A stretch of DNA of 64,000 nt from Synechococcus sp. KORDI-100 (GTDB lineage: Bacteria; Cyanobacteriota; Cyanobacteriia; PCC-6307; Cyanobiaceae). The translations under genes were made by a program, and so were the position numbers. The notes under the pieces were generated by a model that was not told the origin of the DNA, did not search any database, and saw nothing but the letters and a program-made list of their open reading frames with translations. This document shows, one piece after another, positions 36,933-47,704 of the stretch (positions are counted from its first letter, which is position 1; every line of letters starts with the position of its first letter). Location: contig NZ_CP006269.1 in NCBI RefSeq assembly GCF_000737535.1, forward strand, positions 496,001-560,000, given 5' to 3'.

Positions 36933-38199
36933 ACGCGGTGTCGAGATTCTCTGCGTCGGCACGGAGCTGCTGTTGGGCAGCATCCTCAATGGGAACGCAC
37001 GCTGGATTTCTGAGCGGTTGGCCTCGATCGGCCTGCCCCACTATCGCCAGACCGTCGTCGGAGATAACGAGGAACGACTCAAGTTGGCGGTGTTGGAGTC
37101 TGCGGGTCGCAGCAGCATCATGATTACCACTGGCGGTTTGGGGCCTACTCCGGACGATCTCACCACGGCGAGCCTGGCCGCCGCTTTCAACACGCCCTTG
37201 GACGAGCGTCCGGAATTGTGGCGCGAGATCCAGGAGAAGCTGGGCTCCGGTGGCAGGACCGTCGCCGAAAGCAACCGCCGCCAGGCGTTGTTGCCACGAG
37301 GCGCAGAGGTGCTTCCCAACCCACTGGGATCTGCGCCGGGAATGATCTGGACCCCGCGACCGGGTTTCACGATCATCACGTTTCCAGGGGTGCCCTCGGA
37401 AATGCGGGCCATGTGGTCGGCAACGGCTGAACCCTGGTTGCGCGCCAATGGAGGAGCCGCTGGCGTCTTCGCCAGCCGTCAACTGCGCTTCACCGGGATC
37501 GGGGAATCCAACCTGGCTGAACAGGTGACGGATCTGCTCGAGGGCAGCAACCCAACGGTTGCTCCCTATGCCTCACTCGGTGACGTGAAGCTGCGGATCA
37601 CGGCTTGTGCGGCTGATTCCGTTGAGGCGGAGTCGCTGCTCGATCCGGTCGAATCTGAGTTGCTTCGCCGTGCGGGCCACCACTGCTATGGCCGCGATGA
37701 CGACAGTCTGGCGTCGGTTGTGCTGCGGCTTCTGCGCGATGCGGGTGAAACGCTGGCAGTGGCGGAGTCGTGCACCGGTGGTGGGCTCGGCGCTGCCATC
37801 TCCGCCGTGCCGGGATGCTCGGATGTCTTTCTCGGAGGGGTGATCGCCTACAGCAATGCTGTGAAGCAAGGGCTCCTGTCTGTGAACCCCACGCTGATCG
37901 AGACCCACGGCGCCGTTTCGGATCCCGTCGTCACAGAAATGGCCGAAGGGGTTCGCAAGATCGTCGGCAGTGACTGGGCTATTGCCGTGAGCGGCGTCGC
38001 TGGCCCCGGCGGAGGCTCCGACGACAAACCGGTTGGTCTGGTGCATCTGGCGGTGGCCGGTCCTGATGGCTGCGTGGCTGCAGCGGAACGTTTCGGAGCG
38101 CGTCGCGGACGTGACGCGGTGCAGCAGCTCAGTGTGATTCGCGGTCTGGATCGGCTCAGGCTGCGCCTGCTGGCCAGGCGTTCGAACTCTCAGAGCTAG
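36925..38199 (+). CDS. cinA: CinA family protein
   Basis: The 424-residue protein has two parts. The N-terminal molybdopterin-binding-like domain ([34 protein letters not shown]) is an ADP-ribose/NAD pyrophosphatase-type domain. The C-terminal CinA domain ([35 protein letters not shown]) resembles NMN deamidase. Together they fit a pyridine-nucleotide salvage role; the old competence name is inherited from Gram-positives. It follows the WecA-like gene with an 8-bp overlap, and leuC begins 26 bp on. Confidence 0.92.
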   Translation: MAERGVEILCVGTELLLGSILNGNARWISERLASIGLPHYRQTVVGDNEERLKLAVLESAGRSSIMITTGGLGPTPDDLTTASLAAAFNTPLDERPELWREIQEKLGSGGRTVAESNRRQALLPRGAEVLPNPLGSAPGMIWTPRPGFTIITFPGVPSEMRAMWSATAEPWLRANGGAAGVFASRQLRFTGIGESNLAEQVTDLLEGSNPTVAPYASLGDVKLRITACAADSVEAESLLDPVESELLRRAGHHCYGRDDDSLASVVLRLLRDAGETLAVAESCTGGGLGAAISAVPGCSDVFLGGVIAYSNAVKQGLLSVNPTLIETHGAVSDPVVTEMAEGVRKIVGSDWAIAVSGVAGPGGGSDDKPVGLVHLAVAGPDGCVAAAERFGARRGRDAVQQLSVIRGLDRLRLRLLARRSNSQS

Positions 38200-38225
38200 G
38201 GTTTTCGACTGCCGCACTGGCGCTG

Positions 38226-39647
38226 TTGAGTACAGGCACCCTCTACGACAAGGTTTGGAATCTTCATCGTGTGGGCGATCTGCCCGGAGGATCAACACAA
38301 CTGTTTGTCGGGCTGCACTTGATTCATGAGGTCACCAGTCCTCAGGCGTTTGCCGCACTCAGGGACAAGGGATTGACCGTTCGCTGCCCTGAACGAACGG
38401 TCGCAACGGTGGATCACATTGTTCCGACCACCTCTCAGTCGCGCCCGTTCGCTGATCCTTTGGCGGAGGAAATGCTCAGCACCCTGGAGCGCAACTGCCA
38501 GGAGTACGGCATCCAGCTGAACGGCATCGGCAGTGGCCGCCAGGGGATCGTGCACGTGATTGCACCCGAGCTGGGACTGACCCAGCCGGGGATGACGATT
38601 GCCTGTGGAGATTCCCATACATCCACCCATGGCGCTTTCGGAGCCATTGCCTTCGGAATCGGCACCAGTCAGGTTCGCGATGTGCTCGCCAGTCAGACCC
38701 TGGCAATGAACAAGCTGCGGGTCCGTCGCATCCGCGTTGATGGGCAGTTGGCGGATGGCGTGAGTGCGAAGGATCTGATCCTCCAAGTGATCCGAGTGCT
38801 CGGCGTCAAAGGTGGTGTTGGCTATGCCTACGAATTCGCTGGGTCGGCCATCGAGGCTCTGTCCATGGAGGAGCGAATGACGGTCTGCAACATGGCGATC
38901 GAAGGTGGTGCCCGCTGTGGCTACGTCAATCCGGATGAGGTCACCTTTGATTACCTGAAGGGTCGCGTTCACGCCCCCTCGGGTGAGTCGTGGCAGCGCG
39001 CGGTCGATTGGTGGCGTGGACTGGCCAGCGATGGCGATGCCGTTTTGGATGACGAAGTGGTCTTCGACGCCGCGATGATTGCTCCCACCGTCACGTGGGG
39101 AATCACCCCGGGCCAGGGTCTGGGGATCGACGAGCACATTCCAGCGTTGGAGGCGCTGGACCCCGGCGAACGCCCGATCGCCGAGGAGGCTTACCGATAC
39201 ATGGATTTGCATCCTGGAACGGCCATTGCCGGCGTGCCTGTTGATGTCTGCTTCATCGGCAGCTGCACCAATGGGCGTCTCAGTGATCTTCGCGCCGCCG
39301 CCGCCGTCGCCCATGGTCGGCATGTGGCCTCGGGAATCAAGGCGTTTGTCGTTCCTGGATCGGAACAGGTGGCCCGGGATGCGGAAGCCGAAGGTCTCGA
39401 TCAGGTGTTTCGTGCGGCCGGCTTTGAATGGAGGGAGCCAGGTTGCTCCATGTGTCTGGCGATGAATCCCGACCGACTGGAAGGTCGCCAGATCAGCGCC
39501 AGCTCCAGCAACCGCAATTTCAAAGGGCGTCAGGGATCAGCCAGCGGCAGAACCCTGTTGATGAGCCCCGCCATGGTGGCTGCCGCTGCCGTCCATGGCC
39601 ACGTCATCGACGTCCGCCGTCTGTCTGTGAATCCCGTCAAGGCATGA
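38226..39647 (+). CDS. leuC: 3-isopropylmalate dehydratase large subunit
   Basis: The 473-residue subunit carries the Fe-S cluster of isopropylmalate isomerase in leucine synthesis. Cluster cysteines are visible in FIGSCTNGR and in [32 protein letters not shown] is the aconitase-family signature. The start appears to be a TTG at 38226 ([13 protein letters not shown]). It overlaps leuD by 4 bp (ATGA), so the subunits are translationally coupled. Confidence 0.97.
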   Translation: MSTGTLYDKVWNLHRVGDLPGGSTQLFVGLHLIHEVTSPQAFAALRDKGLTVRCPERTVATVDHIVPTTSQSRPFADPLAEEMLSTLERNCQEYGIQLNGIGSGRQGIVHVIAPELGLTQPGMTIACGDSHTSTHGAFGAIAFGIGTSQVRDVLASQTLAMNKLRVRRIRVDGQLADGVSAKDLILQVIRVLGVKGGVGYAYEFAGSAIEALSMEERMTVCNMAIEGGARCGYVNPDEVTFDYLKGRVHAPSGESWQRAVDWWRGLASDGDAVLDDEVVFDAAMIAPTVTWGITPGQGLGIDEHIPALEALDPGERPIAEEAYRYMDLHPGTAIAGVPVDVCFIGSCTNGRLSDLRAAAAVAHGRHVASGIKAFVVPGSEQVARDAEAEGLDQVFRAAGFEWREPGCSMCLAMNPDRLEGRQISASSSNRNFKGRQGSASGRTLLMSPAMVAAAAVHGHVIDVRRLSVNPVKA

Positions 39648-40258
39648 GCACGTTTCCAAACGGTTCCATCCCACAGGTGGATGGACGAGCACTTGTTTTG
39701 CAGGGCGAGGATATCGACACGGACCGGATCATTCCGGCGCGTTTTCTCAAATGCGTGAGCTTCGATGCGCTGGGTGATCAGGTGTTTGCCGATGATCGAG
39801 CCGAGCTCAACGGAGAGCATCCGTTCGACCGCTCCGAGTTTCAAGGGGCCACGATCCTCGTGGTGAACAGCAACTTCGGTTGCGGCTCCAGCCGTGAACA
39901 TGCGCCCCAGGCTCTGATGCGATGGGGTGTCCGGGCCGTGGTCGGGGTCAGTTTCGCTGAAATCTTTTTTGGAAACTGTCTGGCACTCGGGATCCCTTGC
40001 GTCACTGCAAATGCGGAAACGATTGAGGCGATTCAGCAGGCTGTGCTCGCCGCACCGGACCGGTCCTGGTGTCTTGATCTGTCGTCGCTGCGTCTTACAT
40101 CCAGCGGTGCTGACTGGGATGTCGCCATGGACGCCGGGCCGCACGAGATGCTTCGAAGTGGTCGCTGGGATGCCACATCGCAGCTCGTGGAGAACAGTGC
40201 AGAGCTGAAGGCTCTGATGGCGCGGCTTCCCTATCTCAACGACTTCCTTCCGGCCTGA
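39644..40258 (+). CDS. leuD: 3-isopropylmalate dehydratase small subunit
   Basis: The 204-residue swivel-domain partner of LeuC. The ATG at 39644 overlaps the leuC stop and gives the expected N-terminus. [31 protein letters not shown] and the [17 protein letters not shown] stretch are characteristic. An upstream in-frame extension lies inside leuC and is rejected. The pentapeptide-repeat gene follows after about 70 bp. Confidence 0.97.
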   Translation: MSTFPNGSIPQVDGRALVLQGEDIDTDRIIPARFLKCVSFDALGDQVFADDRAELNGEHPFDRSEFQGATILVVNSNFGCGSSREHAPQALMRWGVRAVVGVSFAEIFFGNCLALGIPCVTANAETIEAIQQAVLAAPDRSWCLDLSSLRLTSSGADWDVAMDAGPHEMLRSGRWDATSQLVENSAELKALMARLPYLNDFLPA

Positions 40259-40328
40259 ATGATCGGCAGGGGCTGCCGGATTGGACGCGTGGGTCTATGA
40301 AAGAGATAGGCGACCGCGTGATTGTCCG

Positions 40329-40799
40329 ATGGCTCAGTTGACTGTGCGGCCCGCGGTCTTTCTGGCGGGTCTGCTGGCTCCACTGACAGCTGCTGTGGCA
40401 GCTGCGGCGCCTGTGCCTCTGGTCATCGAGCCAGTGCAGCTGTCGATGCGGGCTCGTTTGATCGAGGAGGGTGCTTGCCGGGCTTGTGATCTCAGGAATG
40501 TTGATCTGCGATCAGCGCATCTGATCGGGGTTGATCTTCGTGGGGCCGATCTGCGTGGAGCGGATCTGCGCCTCGCCAATCTCGAGGGTGCAGACCTCAC
40601 TGGAGCGCTGATGAGCCGTGTCGACCTACGGGGCGCCAACCTCACCAATGCCGATCTCAGCAATGTGGATCTTTCCCATGCCGACCTCAGCGACGCCTTG
40701 GTGATCAATGCCTATTCACCCGGAGTCCAGACCGATGGAATTCGCTATGTCGGGGCCAACCTCACAGGCAGCAACCTGATCTACGGCGGCGCTGATTGA
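40329..40799 (+). CDS. Secreted pentapeptide-repeat protein
   Basis: From the ATG at 40329 the product is 156 residues. A signal peptide (VRPAVFLAGLLAPLTAAVAAAA) is followed by a CRACDLRN segment and about fifteen A(D/N)Lxx pentapeptides forming a right-handed beta helix (GADLRGADLRLANLEGADL). Two cysteines just before the helix may cap it. Cyanobacteria have many lumenal or periplasmic proteins of this sort, mostly of unknown role. Its stop lies immediately beside the end of the convergent LptD-like gene. Confidence 0.85.
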   Translation: MAQLTVRPAVFLAGLLAPLTAAVAAAAPVPLVIEPVQLSMRARLIEEGACRACDLRNVDLRSAHLIGVDLRGADLRGADLRLANLEGADLTGALMSRVDLRGANLTNADLSNVDLSHADLSDALVINAYSPGVQTDGIRYVGANLTGSNLIYGGAD

Positions 40800-43775
40800 T
40801 CAGAGTGGAAGGCCGTCGTTTCTGTCGTCAACCCTCATGGGGTTGTAGGGAACGAACGGCACACCGGTGCCATCGAAATCAAAGTCGTTCAGTCGGAAGC
40901 GAACACCACCGATTCCTTCATAGGGATTGAAGTACACGCCGATGTCGTAGCTGCGTCTTTGCCAGCGGAATTCGATGTTGGAGTTCATCACATCGCCGTA
41001 GTACTGCGACCCGGGGTCGACATTGAGTTTGACTCCCGTGCTGATGACCAGTGGCCCGGCGATCTGCTGTGTGATTCCCAGCCCGAGAGTTCCGAAATCC
41101 ACCACCCGGTCGAATTCAAAGGGGCTGGCACCACCAAGTAGGGTCCCGCCACCAATCACCGTGAACTGGGTGAAATCCATAAAGGGTTTGCTGAATGTTC
41201 CGAGCGTCAGCGTGGGTCCTCCACTGAAACTCAGGGACTTCTGATAATCCCCAGTTCCGTAGACAGCGAGCGTGCTGTTGATGTTGGTGTTGAGCGTGAT
41301 CCCGGGGACGATCGGCTCCGGTGTGTAGCGATACGCCGCCTGGGGGCTGAGCTCCGCTGTCTCTCCACTGACCAGTGGGAAACGGCTCGTCAGAGATCCG
41401 AACAGACTTCCCCGCCCGGCCCGCAGCATTCTGTTGCTGGAGTAGCGCTCCGCGTAGTAATCGCCGAAAGCGCCACGTACCAGATAGCGATGGCTTGACT
41501 CACCCTGCATCCACTCACCGCGCTGCTCCCCATACAGGCCATAGGCCGCGTCGATATCGGTTTCTCCGAGAGATCCATTCCAGGACCTGTAGCGATAGGT
41601 GCCGAACAACTCGGTCTTCAACAACCCAAGCCCGCCGATGTTGAGGTTGCGGCCGAAGCTTCCCCAGTAGCGACTGCCGTTGATGAAGTTGCTGGGATGG
41701 AAGGTGCTGATGTCGGCATTCGCCTTCAGTCGATAGTCGCCGTATCGACCCAACAGCTGAGCTTCAAGGCCCAACAGGTCTCCAACCCCATCGCCTTTCC
41801 CGTCGATGGCGCGCTGGATGAGAAGTTGTGGTTGCACGGTGAGTTCGGTGTCTGATCCGAGCTCGATCGGTCTGAGGTTGCGACCGACGAACAAGCCGTC
41901 TCTGTCCTTGTTGTCGATTCCCAGAACCCAGCGGTTTTCAATTTCTTCTTCCTGATCGATCAGTTGACGACGGCTCACAGGGACTGGGAGTCGATCCTCG
42001 ACCAGAAGCCTGTTCCGTCTCGCCGTGATCAGGATGGCGCCGTTCGGTTGCTCTCTGGCAATCACCCCTTCAGCATCAATCCGCGTCTGAGCCGGGGTGA
42101 ATGGGTCATTGGTGAATCCCATGCGATCTGCTGTCCAGCCTTCAGGCGTGATCCGTACCCGTGAAGCCTGAATTCGCCAACGGCTGATTGTTCCATCGAT
42201 GAGCTGGGTTCCCCCCAGTCGCTTCAGCTCGGGGACCCTCACCACCCCGAAACGATTCTCATCCCTGACGTTCGAATTGATTCGCATCAGCGGAACGCCG
42301 CTGCGTCGTTCCAGTTTCAGCGTTCCCTGGAAGGTCACATCGCTGACGCGTTGGTCAATCTCGGCGATGGCTTGAGTCCGGAGGGCCTGCTGAACGGCAG
42401 GATCCACCCCGGGTTGAGCGGGTTGCTGTTCAGGAAAGGCAGGGCTCCGGGGCTGCCCGCCATCGCCAAGTGCAACATCCTCAAGGCGATCGGAGAGCGA
42501 GGTGGGTTGGACGCGATCCCCACGATCAGGATCAGGGCAGCCGAGTGGTGGAGGCATGACGGCTGACTCCGGCTCTGCAGCTTCCTCACCCCAGCGGTAA
42601 CGCAGCCCCAGGAGGTAGGCGTTGCTTCCTTCCGTTACACCGCCGTAGGTACCAAAGGCGCCGGATCGGTGGTGGATGCGGCCGACCAGTGAGAGATCGG
42701 ATGACACCGCCGCTTCCACTTCAAAGCCGAGGTAGTTCAGCAGTTGGGTGTAGTTCTCGCGGAAGGTTTTTTCATAAAGGCTGTAGTCGGTGTTGTAACT
42801 GATTCCTTCGATGAAGCCGAAATTCAGCCAGGGCTGAACCCAGACCCTCGCTCCGATCCCGAGGATTCCTTCACCGAAGGTTTGAGCGGGTAAGTCCTGA
42901 AAGGGAGTTGTCTGATTGAATTCGCCACCCGGTTGCCGTCCGGCTTTGTGGCCGAACAGATCGGCCTCCAGTTCGAGCGACAGCGGTCCGGCGCGCAGGA
43001 TCCGTTTCTGCAAGCCAAGGCCCAGCAGATATTCCGGACGCATCCGACCATTGAACAGGAAGGTGTCGCCGAAATTTGAATCGATCGACTGGCCCCCCCA
43101 GGCGGTCAGAGCCCATGGTTCAGGGTTCCAGTCGGGAGGGGCTGGTAGTTCAGGGGGACAGGCCATGCCCTGATTCACGTCCTCATCCGCCGGGAGATCA
43201 GACCTGAGGCGGCTCGCCAGAGCGGAATCCGTGCTCTCACGGTTGTCGTCGGCCTGGCCGTCGACCTCCAGATCGCCATCATTCAGCACCTCCTCATTCA
43301 GCACCTCCTGATCCAGGTCGTCCTGGTCCAGGTCGTCCTGATCCATGGTCTGCACCGTCGACTGCAGAAAATTGCCGGACAGAGACTCAAGATCGACAAC
43401 CCCGTAAACGTCGTCCAGTTCTCCCTCGTTCTGGAAGAGGTTGTAGCGAAAGGCAGAGGCCTGGAAGTACTGCTTACCGCGTTTCAGCCTGACGGAACCA
43501 CGGGCGAACAGGCTGCGGAATCCTGAATCAAATTCAATTCGGTCGGCGCGAAGGACGGCGTTTCCGAACACCACCCGAACATTGCCTTCGGCGATGGTGA
43601 CGCCCCGACGCTGGTCGTAAAACTGGCGATCAGCTTCAAGCTGAACGTTCCCTGGCGGCTGTGGAGCTCCAGCAGGCTGCTCAACAGAATCCGGTTCAAC
43701 CTCCAGTGGCTCGGCAGCCATTGGCAGACAACCGATCGAGGTGATCCCTGCCAGGAACCAGCCGGCGTATTTCAT
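40800..43775 (-). CDS. LptD/OstA-like outer-membrane protein (DUF3769 family)
   Basis: The 991-residue product has a signal peptide (KYAGWFLAGITSIGCLPMAAE) and then an OstA-type beta-jellyroll (VQLEADRQFYDQRRGVTIAEGNVRVVFG). A low-complexity acidic linker follows, then a large beta-barrel C-terminus ending FRLNDFDFDGTGVPFVPYNPMR. The family is the cyanobacterial counterpart of the LPS-transport outer-membrane protein LptD. The ATG at 43775 is preferred to an upstream TTG at 43796 because the signal peptide then starts at residue 2. It converges with the pentapeptide gene. Confidence 0.85.
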   Translation of the reverse strand: MKYAGWFLAGITSIGCLPMAAEPLEVEPDSVEQPAGAPQPPGNVQLEADRQFYDQRRGVTIAEGNVRVVFGNAVLRADRIEFDSGFRSLFARGSVRLKRGKQYFQASAFRYNLFQNEGELDDVYGVVDLESLSGNFLQSTVQTMDQDDLDQDDLDQEVLNEEVLNDGDLEVDGQADDNRESTDSALASRLRSDLPADEDVNQGMACPPELPAPPDWNPEPWALTAWGGQSIDSNFGDTFLFNGRMRPEYLLGLGLQKRILRAGPLSLELEADLFGHKAGRQPGGEFNQTTPFQDLPAQTFGEGILGIGARVWVQPWLNFGFIEGISYNTDYSLYEKTFRENYTQLLNYLGFEVEAAVSSDLSLVGRIHHRSGAFGTYGGVTEGSNAYLLGLRYRWGEEAAEPESAVMPPPLGCPDPDRGDRVQPTSLSDRLEDVALGDGGQPRSPAFPEQQPAQPGVDPAVQQALRTQAIAEIDQRVSDVTFQGTLKLERRSGVPLMRINSNVRDENRFGVVRVPELKRLGGTQLIDGTISRWRIQASRVRITPEGWTADRMGFTNDPFTPAQTRIDAEGVIAREQPNGAILITARRNRLLVEDRLPVPVSRRQLIDQEEEIENRWVLGIDNKDRDGLFVGRNLRPIELGSDTELTVQPQLLIQRAIDGKGDGVGDLLGLEAQLLGRYGDYRLKANADISTFHPSNFINGSRYWGSFGRNLNIGGLGLLKTELFGTYRYRSWNGSLGETDIDAAYGLYGEQRGEWMQGESSHRYLVRGAFGDYYAERYSSNRMLRAGRGSLFGSLTSRFPLVSGETAELSPQAAYRYTPEPIVPGITLNTNINSTLAVYGTGDYQKSLSFSGGPTLTLGTFSKPFMDFTQFTVIGGGTLLGGASPFEFDRVVDFGTLGLGITQQIAGPLVISTGVKLNVDPGSQYYGDVMNSNIEFRWQRRSYDIGVYFNPYEGIGGVRFRLNDFDFDGTGVPFVPYNPMRVDDRNDGLPL
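43281..43340 (-). repeat. Four 15-bp minisatellite units in the LptD-like gene
   Basis: Two copies of ATTCAGCACCTCCT(C/G) and two of (A/G)TCCAGGTCGTCCTG stand in tandem. They encode DQDDL-DQDDL-DQEVL-NEEVL in the linker between the OstA domain and the barrel. Being multiples of five codons, length changes would keep the frame. Confidence 0.85.
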
Positions 43776-43890
43776 AACAAGGCGGGTCTCCGCCAATGGA
43801 TGCCTGCTGCGGCCTGAGATCCTGACACTTCAAATCAACCTTGAAGCGGCAATCAGACCAGTGCGTGGCGCGGTCCGCAGGAACCGAAAA

Positions 43891-44010
43891 TCAGTCTTCG
43901 AGATCCTTGCGGCTCGGTGTGCGGCTTGGATCGCTCGCCAGGAAGCCGAAGACGAAGATGCCGATGAAAAAGAAGACGACCGAGTAAACGGAGATCTTGA
44001 GGGCGAGCAT
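43891..44010 (-). CDS. psbI: Photosystem II reaction centre protein I
   Basis: This 39-residue gene starts [23 protein letters not shown] and ends [14 protein letters not shown], the standard PsbI layout of one membrane helix plus a short charged tail. PsbI sits next to D1 and helps photosystem II assembly and stability. It is divergent from the GH38 gene (37 bp between starts) and lies 115 bp beyond the start of the LptD-like gene on the same strand. Confidence 0.96.
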   Translation of the reverse strand: MLALKISVYSVVFFFIGIFVFGFLASDPSRTPSRKDLED

Positions 44011-44047
44011 GGAGACCGACCGGCGTCTGTGAGAGCGACATCATCCT

Positions 44048-47038
44048 ATGGGGCACAACAGCGTTTCCAACGGGTGGGACCCCCTGCAGGCCAGGCGATC
44101 GGATTGGATTGAAACGTTTCGAGGTCGCTCGCGCTGCGATCTCAGGGCTGGTTGGCGCCGTTGTGACCGTCCCAAGGACACCCCCTTCGAGTTGGACTCA
44201 TGGGGGCGGATCCACCGTCCAGACTGGGCGGAACGGGGTCTTCTGGTCTGGCCACGTGGTCGTCAGACGCTTCGTTTGGAGCAGACCTTGCGCTGGCCAG
44301 ATGGCTGGCGAGCGTCGGAGGCGAGTCAGGCACGACTTCTGCTCAGCTGGTGGGCAGAAGCGATGCGTCTCTGGGTTGATGGAACCCTGGTGCATGAAGG
44401 CGACCTCTTCGATACAACCTGCCGCTGGCTGGTGCCCGACCGCTGCCGGGAAGGGGCTGAGCTTCAGCTTCAACTGGAACTCCGCAGCCCGGGGCATGAC
44501 GACGGCGCACTGATCATCAGTGCGCTCTGTCTCGAGCCAAGGGAGCCTGGCCATGACGTCGATCAAGCTCTCCTGCCGGAGACGTTGATGCTGCATCTGG
44601 AGTCAGGGGGAGACCTCCCCCCTGCCTGGGAGCAGCTCGATCCAGCGACAGCCGAGGCCGGTGCCGCCGTGATTGGCCAGCTGCAGCGAGGAGCTCCTCT
44701 TCAAGGCAGCATTCACTGGATCGGCCATGCGCACCTTGATCTGGCATGGCTTTGGCCCGTCGCTGACACCTGGCTGGCGGCTGAACGCACCTTCCGATCG
44801 GCCCTGGAGCTGATGGCTGCCAACCCGAACTTGCGTTTCGCGCACTCAACGCCAGCTCTCTACGCCTGGTTGCAGCGGCACCGTCCCGGCTTGTTCGATG
44901 CCGTATGCGCGGCCAGCCGATCCGGGCGATGGGAGCCGATCAACGGCCCCTGGGTGGAAACCGATTGCGTTCTGGTGAGCACCGCGTCTCTCTGGCAGCA
45001 GTTCCAGCTTGGGCAGGACTTCAGTGCTGACATCTTTCCGGAATGGACGCACAACCTGGCCTGGCTGCCGGACAGTTTCGGGTTCGGCGCCGGGTTGCCA
45101 GCGGTGGCGGCACGAACCGGCATTCAATGGTTCTGTACGCACAAATTGGCCTGGAATGCCGATCATCCCTTCCCGCATCGACTGTTTCGATGGCGCAGTC
45201 GTGGAGGGGATCAGGTCCTGAGCCTGATGTTGCCGCCGATCGGTCGACGTGCCGACCCGCTCGACATGCTCCAGGAGCAACGCACGTGGTGCCGGGCGAC
45301 AGGGTTGTCCAAGGCTCTGTGGATTCCCGGTGTCGGGGACCATGGTGGCGGCCCAACCCAGGAGATGCTCGACCAATTCGAGCTCTGGAGGGATTCGCCG
45401 CAATCTCTTCCCTGCCAGTCCGGCACGGTTCGCGCTTTTCTCGCTTCACTCGAGCCGCTGTCGGCCAGGCTCCCGGTCTGGCGAGACGAGCTGTATCTCG
45501 AATTGCATCGCGGTTGCGCCACCAGTCGCGTTGATCAGAAGCGTCACAACCGCAGCCTGGAACGCTTGCTGCGCGAGGTGGACGTTCTCGGCTTTCTTGT
45601 GCCGCAAGCCTCCGATGGGTCAGGGACTGCCGATTGGCGCCCCCTTCTGTTCCAGCAATTCCACGACATCCTTCCCGGAACCTCGATCCCTGAGGTGTTT
45701 GAGCAAGCCGAGCCGGTCTGGCGTGGGGCACGCAGACAGGCAAGGGCTTCGCGCGATCGAGGCATCCAGCGTCTGTTCTCCCGTTTGTCCCCCGCCGTTC
45801 AGCCATTAGAGCGTGTTGATCGCTGGGCATGGTTGGCGTTGCAACCGCTGGCGCGATGGTCGCCGCTGCTGCGCTTGCCCAAGGGCCACTGGCGAACCGC
45901 CACGGTTGTGCTGCCGCAGCAGACCGCTGCCGGCGGTGGCGTCTGGGTGCAGCTCCCGGAACAGAGGGGCCTCTCGGCTCAGGCCTTCGATCGCCTTGCG
46001 ATCGATCAGGGCAAGCCGGCGAAGGTCCGAAACCCCGTTGAGGTTGATGCGCTGCCGAACGGCATCTGGCGAATCAGCAACGGTCGGCTGGCCTTCGATC
46101 TCTCCGATCAAGGTCTTCTCCAACTTCGGGATGCCCTGGGCGTGGAGCAACTGTCGGGACCATTGCAGCTCAGTCGATTCGCCGATCGGGGGGAGTTCTG
46201 GGATGCCTGGGACCTGGCGGAGGACTACCGCGAGCATCCATTGCCGGTGGAGTGCTCGTCGGGACTGGAGTTTCTCGAGACCGGTCCACTCCTGACCCAT
46301 GCCGTGCTGCGTTATCGGATCGGTCTCAGTGCCCTCAGGCTTGATCTGCGCCTTCGGGCTGATTGCCCCTGGCTCGAAGTGATCTGCAGTGTCGAATGGC
46401 AGCAGCGTCATGAACTGCTGCGACTCGAGCTGTCCCTTGCTCGATCGGCTGTTCGCTTCGCGGCAGATACCAGTGGTGGGGTGCTCGAACGCCCTGCCAA
46501 GGCTGAGACGGACCGAGAACGCTCACGCTGGGAGGTGCCGGTGATCTCCTGGCTGGCATCACAGAGTGGTGCTCCCGGTGGTGGGCTGGCCCTGTTGCTC
46601 GATGGCCCGCAGGGCGTTGATGGAACTCCGGAACGCATGGGGGTGTCGCTGCTGCGTGGACCCACCTGGCCGGACCCAGGTGCTGATCAGGGCTGGCAAC
46701 GGCAACGGCTTGCCTTGATGCCGATCGTTGCGGACTGGGCATCAGCCGGTGTTCCGCAAGCGGCGATCTCGTTCAGGGAGCCGGGTTGGTGGGGGCCTCT
46801 CAACGCCGCTGAAACAACGGAATGGCTACCAGCGCTGCCAAGGGAACTTGTCCCCGTGAGCTTCCATCACGACCAGGAATGCCGCCGAATGCGCCTATTG
46901 AATCCTGGCCCGAGACGCTGTGTCTGGAACCCGGGATCCGGATGGCGGCTCAGACGGGCCAGTGAAGATCTGGATTCGGACGCTGTGACGATGAAACCCG
47001 GCGAATTAACGGAGTTGATCCTGACTCAGTCGTCGTGA
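44048..47038 (+). CDS. GH38 family alpha-mannosidase
   Basis: The 996-residue glycoside hydrolase has the zinc motif [12 protein letters not shown]; His227 and Asp231 fit the metal site. The family nucleophile aspartate is probably Asp342 in [10 protein letters not shown] carbohydrate-binding-like N-terminal part and a C-terminal beta-sandwich domain complete the GH38 layout. No signal peptide is seen, so it is probably cytoplasmic and may trim mannose-containing glycans or recycle glycoconjugates. It is flanked by psbI and psbN on the opposite strand, overlapping psbN by 13 bp. GC content looks like its neighbours. Confidence 0.92.
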   Translation: MGHNSVSNGWDPLQARRSDWIETFRGRSRCDLRAGWRRCDRPKDTPFELDSWGRIHRPDWAERGLLVWPRGRQTLRLEQTLRWPDGWRASEASQARLLLSWWAEAMRLWVDGTLVHEGDLFDTTCRWLVPDRCREGAELQLQLELRSPGHDDGALIISALCLEPREPGHDVDQALLPETLMLHLESGGDLPPAWEQLDPATAEAGAAVIGQLQRGAPLQGSIHWIGHAHLDLAWLWPVADTWLAAERTFRSALELMAANPNLRFAHSTPALYAWLQRHRPGLFDAVCAASRSGRWEPINGPWVETDCVLVSTASLWQQFQLGQDFSADIFPEWTHNLAWLPDSFGFGAGLPAVAARTGIQWFCTHKLAWNADHPFPHRLFRWRSRGGDQVLSLMLPPIGRRADPLDMLQEQRTWCRATGLSKALWIPGVGDHGGGPTQEMLDQFELWRDSPQSLPCQSGTVRAFLASLEPLSARLPVWRDELYLELHRGCATSRVDQKRHNRSLERLLREVDVLGFLVPQASDGSGTADWRPLLFQQFHDILPGTSIPEVFEQAEPVWRGARRQARASRDRGIQRLFSRLSPAVQPLERVDRWAWLALQPLARWSPLLRLPKGHWRTATVVLPQQTAAGGGVWVQLPEQRGLSAQAFDRLAIDQGKPAKVRNPVEVDALPNGIWRISNGRLAFDLSDQGLLQLRDALGVEQLSGPLQLSRFADRGEFWDAWDLAEDYREHPLPVECSSGLEFLETGPLLTHAVLRYRIGLSALRLDLRLRADCPWLEVICSVEWQQRHELLRLELSLARSAVRFAADTSGGVLERPAKAETDRERSRWEVPVISWLASQSGAPGGGLALLLDGPQGVDGTPERMGVSLLRGPTWPDPGADQGWQRQRLALMPIVADWASAGVPQAAISFREPGWWGPLNAAETTEWLPALPRELVPVSFHHDQECRRMRLLNPGPRRCVWNPGSGWRLRRASEDLDSDAVTMKPGELTELILTQSS

Positions 47039-47166
47039 TCATCGAAGGGGTCATCCAGTCCCTTCGATGGCGGGCCAAAGGCCTGATACACACCGAAACC
47101 GGTGAGGCCCAGCAGCGCGGCAAGCACGCCGATGGCCACGGAAAGGGCAGGGGAGGTGGTTTCCAT
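47026..47166 (-). CDS. psbN: PsbN photosystem II assembly protein
   Basis: The 46-residue product [20 protein letters not shown]... ends [17 protein letters not shown], essentially the textbook PsbN sequence. PsbN is an assembly and repair factor for photosystem II rather than a core subunit. It is divergent from psbH across 84 bp, the arrangement kept in cyanobacteria and plastids. The 3' end overlaps the GH38 gene by 13 bp. Confidence 0.97.
   Translation of the reverse strand: METTSPALSVAIGVLAALLGLTGFGVYQAFGPPSKGLDDPFDDHDD
47040..47069. repeat. Perfect 10-bp inverted repeat at GH38/psbN 3' ends
   Basis: CATCGAAGGG at 47040-47049 and CCCTTCGATG at 47060-47069 pair perfectly across a 10-base spacer. 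It begins two bases after the GH38 stop and lies inside the psbN codons for [10 protein letters not shown]. No T run follows on the plus strand, so a simple terminator is doubtful. Confidence 0.7.
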
Positions 47167-47250
47167 CACATCTCTCGACAGGATCGACCCTTTACCGGAG
47201 TCGGCCCCTACAGTATCGGCACTTCACTCGACCCGAGACCAAGCGTCGCC

Positions 47251-47451
47251 ATGGCTCAGCGCACCCGTCTGGGAGACCTCCTCCGCCCTCTTAACTCCGA
47301 GTACGGCAAGGTGGTGCCCGGTTGGGGAACGACCCCTGTGATGGGGATTTTCATGGTCCTCTTCCTGGTCTTCCTTCTGGTGATCCTGCAGCTGTACAAC
47401 AAGTCGCTGATTCTTGAGGGGATCAACGTCAACTGGAACGGTCTTGGCTGA
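47251..47451 (+). CDS. psbH: Photosystem II phosphoprotein H
   Basis: The 66-residue product starts [28 protein letters not shown] and has one membrane helix ([20 protein letters not shown]), then [15 protein letters not shown]. This is the cyanobacterial PsbH pattern, lacking the plant phosphorylation threonine region. PsbH stabilises bicarbonate and plastoquinone exchange near CP47. It is followed 9 bp later by tatA and is divergent from psbN. Confidence 0.97.
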   Translation: MAQRTRLGDLLRPLNSEYGKVVPGWGTTPVMGIFMVLFLVFLLVILQLYNKSLILEGINVNWNGLG

Positions 47452-47460
47452 CCGCACTTC

Positions 47461-47694
47461 ATGAATATCTTCGGCGTCGGTCTTCCTGAAATGGCGGTCA
47501 TCGGCGCCGTTGCCCTGTTGGTGTTTGGTCCCAAGCGTCTTCCGGAACTGGGACGAACTCTTGGAAAAACGTTGAAGGGATTTCAGTCCGCATCGAAGGA
47601 ATTCGAGCGCGAAATCAACAAAGCCATGGCCGACCCCGAGGCCATCGACGCAGAGACGTCCGAAGCATCGGAGCAATCATCAGCAGACAGTTGA
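47461..47694 (+). CDS. tatA: Twin-arginine translocase subunit TatA
   Basis: The 77-residue product has a single N-terminal helix (GLPEMAVIGAVALLVFGPKRLPELG) with the conserved FGPKRLPELG hinge. An amphipathic helix (LGKTLKGFQSASKEFEREI) and an acidic tail follow. TatA/E forms the translocation pore for folded proteins across thylakoid or plasma membrane. It is 9 bp after psbH and 10 bp before pth, consistent with one transcript. Confidence 0.95.
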   Translation: MNIFGVGLPEMAVIGAVALLVFGPKRLPELGRTLGKTLKGFQSASKEFEREINKAMADPEAIDAETSEASEQSSADS

Positions 47695-47704
47695 GCTTCA
47701 GTTC

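Noticed and set aside
38292-39323. A 343-codon open frame antisense to leuC
   Set aside because: LeuC on the other strand is a clear, fully conserved enzyme; the frame is a by-product of high GC at third codon positions.
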